Part shown: positions 7,020 to 8,500 of the stretch, piece by piece
How positions within the stretch are numbered: position 1 is the first letter of the stretch
Layout: the number at the start of each line of letters is the position of its first letter
Assembly: GCA_005888955.1 (NCBI GenBank)
Contig: VBCS01000433.1
Location: 1-8,500, forward strand
Direction: 5' to 3'
DNA: 8,500 bases
Source of the DNA: Betaproteobacteria bacterium
GTDB lineage: Bacteria > Pseudomonadota > Gammaproteobacteria > Burkholderiales > Casimicrobiaceae
The notes under the pieces: generated by a model
The model's input: only the letters and a program-made list of their open reading frames with translations
What the model was told of the DNA's origin: nothing
The model's database searches: none
Made by a program: the position numbers and the translations under genes

Positions 7020-7301
7020 ATGCCCGCTATTTCGATCAAACGCCGCCACAAGCTCGACCACAAGAAAGCGAAGGCCGCCGCCGAGAAGATCGCGCGCGAC
7101 CTGAACAAGCGCTTCGACCTCGCCTATAAATGGGAGGGCGACCACATCGCGTTCGAACGGCCGGGCTTGTCGGGCAGCCTGCACGTGGGCAAGACCGATG
7201 TCCGGCTGGACGTGGAGCTTTCCTTCCTGCTCTTTGCCCTCAAGGGGCCGATCGAGCAGCAGATCAACAAGGAATTGGACGCGCTCTTCGGTAAGGCGTA
7301 G
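7020..7301 (+). CDS. Polyhydroxyalkanoic acid system family protein (PHA granule region type), 93 aa
   Basis: A small, very basic protein (start MPAISIKRRHKLDHKKAKA) matching the PHA_gran_rgn family (PF09650), members of which are encoded near PHA storage genes. Visible features are the N-terminal H-KLDHKKAKAAAEKIA helix (10-25), the middle W-GDHIAFERPGLSGSLHVG segment (38-57), and the LDVELSFLLFALKGPIEQQI block (63-82). The exact function is not established; a role at PHA granules or in their regulation is the usual suggestion. The ATG at 7020 has GGAG 8 nt upstream. An earlier in-frame ATG at 6981 overlaps the presumed promoter and lacks a binding site. No PHA synthase or phasin is in the window, so its link to PHA here is by family only. 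The stop is followed by a second in-frame TAG (7308-7310) and the REP-like doublet. Confidence 0.87.
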   Translation: MPAISIKRRHKLDHKKAKAAAEKIARDLNKRFDLAYKWEGDHIAFERPGLSGSLHVGKTDVRLDVELSFLLFALKGPIEQQINKELDALFGKA

Positions 7302-7304
7302 CCC

Positions 7305-7360
7305 TTGTAGGTGCGAATTCATTCGCACGCGGCGCCGGCCGAATGAATTCGGCTCTACAA
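7305..7360. repeat. REP-like inverted doublet between convergent genes, possible bidirectional terminator
   Basis: Two related palindromic units face each other. Unit 1 (7305-7328) is TTGTAG followed by the stem GTGCGAAT-TC-ATTCGCAC (7311-7328). Unit 2, on the other strand (7338-7360), is TTGTAG followed by the stem formed by GCCGAAT-GA-ATTCGGC (7338-7353). They share the TTGTAG head and GAATTCATTCG core, but differ in the outer stem pairs with matching changes on both sides, as expected of REP elements under selection for pairing. The unit spacing (a GGCGCC-containing linker) gives a REPIN-like arrangement. It fills the gap between two convergent genes, where it could end transcription both ways. 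No REP-associated transposase is in the window. Confidence 0.75.
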
Positions 7361-8059
7361 AGGCTCAGGAAACGGTGCGCGATCGCCGTCAAAGATCGCG
7401 TTCATCAGCGCGGTTTCGCGCGTTTCAACCGTGGCGAGGAACTCGTCGGCGCCCGCCATGTGCCGGAATGCCGCAAAACCGCGCTCCACGAAACCCTGTA
7501 ACGCGCTCAAGCCCGCGGCGCGGGCCGGTTGCCGCATCGCGGCGAGCGCGGAGCGGGTGAGCGTCTTGCCGACGTAGCGGTCCAGCGCGCGACCGACCGC
7601 GACGATAAGCGCGATCTGCCGTTCGCGTGCGCCACGATTGGCGAGCGCACGATAGGCCGCGCAATACGTCGTGACCGAGAGCGGAGCGGGCATGGGCAGC
7701 TTCTCGAGCAGCGCGCGATCGAGTTCGCGCGAAAGCGCGGAGAGTTCCATCGCGTCCGAGATCGTCGCGATCACGCCTTCGGGCAGGATCCGGACCATCA
7801 GCGGCACGACACGCGCGAGATCGGCGTCGCGCCGACTGAAATCTCCGGGGCCGTACAGGTCGGTCTGGAAGAATTCGATCGCACGGGCATATCGCGGATC
7901 GCGGGCGAAGTCCGCGTAGGTCGCGTTGAGCCTCCGTGACTGCCACAGCGCGAGTCGATCCAGCGCCGCGGCCAATTCCGGCGAAGCGGCGCGTTCCTCG
8001 TGCAACGCGCGAGCGCGCTTGAGTTGGCGGATCAGCTCTGCTTCAGATGAGGTCGCCAT
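7355..8059 (-). CDS. FFLEELY-motif family protein of unknown function, 234 aa
   Basis: I recognise the proteobacterial family named after its FFLEELYG motif. Here the motif reads FFQTDLYG (63-70), followed by the typical PGDFSRRDADLARVVPLMVRILP (71-93). The protein is mostly helical and soluble, with no signal peptide or membrane segment. It opens with a charged helix (LIRQLKRARALHEERAA). An HH-type metal site or other catalytic motif is not seen, and no biochemical role is known to me. The ATG at 8059 has only a weak GGAA-like site upstream, and no earlier start with a better site is evident. The last codons CCT-TTG-TAG end in the REP-like doublet: the stop, and the final Leu codon, come from the repeat's TTGTAG head. 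It converges on the PHA-system gene with a 53-bp gap. Family assignment is fairly sure, function unknown. Confidence 0.82.
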   Translation of the reverse strand: MATSSEAELIRQLKRARALHEERAASPELAAALDRLALWQSRRLNATYADFARDPRYARAIEFFQTDLYGPGDFSRRDADLARVVPLMVRILPEGVIATISDAMELSALSRELDRALLEKLPMPAPLSVTTYCAAYRALANRGARERQIALIVAVGRALDRYVGKTLTRSALAAMRQPARAAGLSALQGFVERGFAAFRHMAGADEFLATVETRETALMNAIFDGDRAPFPEPL

Positions 8060-8168
8060 GTGGTTCCGCGGAAGCGATCCAGGTGAGTTCAGGTCTCTAG
8101 AGGCGCCGCGAAAAGCGCTGCCATGATAAGTGACGAGCGGGCGGCGCGCCCACGGCGTGAGTCAAGTT

Positions 8169-8228
8169 AAGGGGCGCGCCGCGCGGCAATTCGCCTTAAT
8201 TGCCCACGAACGATCGGCGCGCCCCCTT
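8169..8228. repeat. Nested inverted repeat (60 bp)
   Basis: The outer arms AAGGGGCGCGCCG (8169-8181) and CGGCGCGCCCCCTT (8215-8228) are complementary apart from one inserted base. Inside is a perfect hairpin, GGCAATT and AATTGCC around a 6-base loop (8185-8204). The match extends weakly outward (GTT on the left, AAC on the right). It could form a branched RNA structure or a cruciform, and may carry operator sites for the divergent genes. Confidence 0.5.
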
Positions 8229-8279
8229 CAACGTGACACCTACGAAGCTCCACCCTAATCTAGGTTGTTTTCTCTAAAA

Positions 8280-8300
8280 GCCGGGTCTAGAGTGCCCGGC
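8280..8300 (-). terminator. Terminator-like hairpin, minus-strand orientation
   Basis: GCCGGG and CCCGGC pair around a 9-base loop, and on the minus strand the stem is followed by TTTT. That is the shape of a short intrinsic terminator, but no supported minus-strand gene lies before it. It may protect the divergent region from antisense transcripts, or act as a leader structure of the plus-strand gene starting at 8335. Confidence 0.35.
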
Positions 8301-8334
8301 ACCGAAGCCATTTGCCGTAGCCCGTCGCCTCCCT

Positions 8335-8500
8335 GTGCCGAACTTAGACCCGACAACGCTTCGCATCAGCCGCCGCACGCTCCTCAAAGCAGGGATCGCC
8401 GGCGCGGCGGCGCTATTGCTCGTGCGCTGGCTGTACACGCCGACTTCGTCGCCGGCGCGGCCGACGTCGAACGCGCTCGATCCGGACGCGCGCACGATCA
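8335..8500 (+). CDS. Exported protein with twin-arginine signal, N-terminal 55 codons; continues beyond the window
   Basis: The translated start has a twin-arginine motif SRRTLLK (residues 12-18), a hydrophobic core AGIAGAAALLLV (19-30) and then a Pro/Ser/Thr-rich stretch. This is typical of a Tat signal peptide or anchor for a folded, often cofactor-bearing protein exported to the periplasm. Only a GTG at 8335 can serve as start: an in-frame TAA lies at 8275-8277 and no ATG or TTG comes between. No Shine-Dalgarno sequence precedes it. The following LDPDARTI resembles small Tat subunits of the gluconate 2-dehydrogenase subunit 3 type that accompany GMC oxidoreductases. That is a guess from memory, and too little of the protein is present to be sure. 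An alternative is a Tat-exported protein with the signal retained as an anchor. Confidence 0.65.
   Translation, partial: MPNLDPTTLRISRRTLLKAGIAGAAALLLVRWLYTPTSSPARPTSNALDPDARTI

Larger units (their letters stand above)
8060..8334. other. Palindrome-rich 275-bp gap between divergent genes
   Basis: The gap holds TATCAT (minus strand, 8123-8128), a possible -10 box for the FFLEELY gene without a good -35. It also holds three copies of GGCGCGCC in about 80 bp, the nested inverted repeat at 8169-8228, and the stem-loop at 8280-8300. CTCTAGAG (8095-8102) and a related TCTAGAG (8286-8292) occur on either side. No small gene with a ribosome binding site is visible. Confidence 0.5.

Noticed and set aside
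6875..7108. Upstream extension of the acyl-CoA ligase to 7108
   Set aside because: It would overlap the divergent PHA-system gene antisense, and the extra residues do not fit the family. Family-like sequence starts at the ATG at 6874.
8160..8165. TTGACT on the minus strand as a -35 box for the FFLEELY gene
   Set aside because: The nearest -10-like TATCAT is about 31 bp away, far beyond a workable spacer.
8274..8495. Minus-strand open frame of 73 codons at the right end
   Set aside because: Antisense to the Tat-signal gene, with no ribosome binding site and Ser/Arg/Ala-rich composition. The TTTT-ended hairpin there is recorded separately.

Overview
The window looks like chromosomal DNA from a GC-rich betaproteobacterium, probably Burkholderiales or a nearby order. 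This rests on the codon usage, the FadE-type acyl-CoA dehydrogenase, the PHA-system small protein and the FFLEELY-family protein. No rRNA, tRNA, CRISPR array, phage gene or transposase is visible. The theme is fatty-acid activation and beta-oxidation, with a hint of polyhydroxyalkanoate (PHA) biology.

Layout. Positions 1-4067 hold a minus-strand operon read right to left: a PsrA-like TetR regulator (3342-4067), fadE (856-3342, overlapping the regulator stop by one base) and a FadI-like thiolase (1-725, cut by the window edge). A strong sigma70-type promoter (TTGACA-N18-TAAAAT, 4133-4162) precedes the regulator. A perfect palindrome with the PsrA-box form CAAAC-N4-GTTTG (4117-4132) abuts its -10 box and covers the expected transcription start. 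This suggests an autoregulated, fatty-acid-responsive operon. Positions 4068-4479 carry no gene but hold this control region and a 162-bp MITE-like fold-back element (4266-4427) with near-perfect 20-bp terminal inverted repeats.

Upstream on the same strand are a small VOC/glyoxalase-fold protein (4480-4980) and an AMP-forming long-chain acyl-CoA synthetase (5186-6874). Divergent from the synthetase is a short PHA-granule-region family protein (7020-7301, plus strand). It converges on an FFLEELY-type protein of unknown function (7355-8059, minus strand). Between these two lies a REP-like inverted doublet (7305-7360) whose outer arm supplies the stop codon of the minus-strand gene. The last part has a palindrome-rich gap (8060-8334) and the first 55 codons of a plus-strand protein with a twin-arginine signal (8335-8500).

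Working together: the synthetase would make acyl-CoA, FadE would introduce the 2,3 double bond and the thiolase would release acetyl-CoA. The hydratase/dehydrogenase step (FadB type) is not in the window and may lie beyond position 1. Most genes here are familiar families. The parts that deserve attention are non-coding: the PsrA box with its promoter, the MITE-like element, the REP doublet and the nested palindrome near 8200. I did not find convincing evidence of a wholly new biological system.
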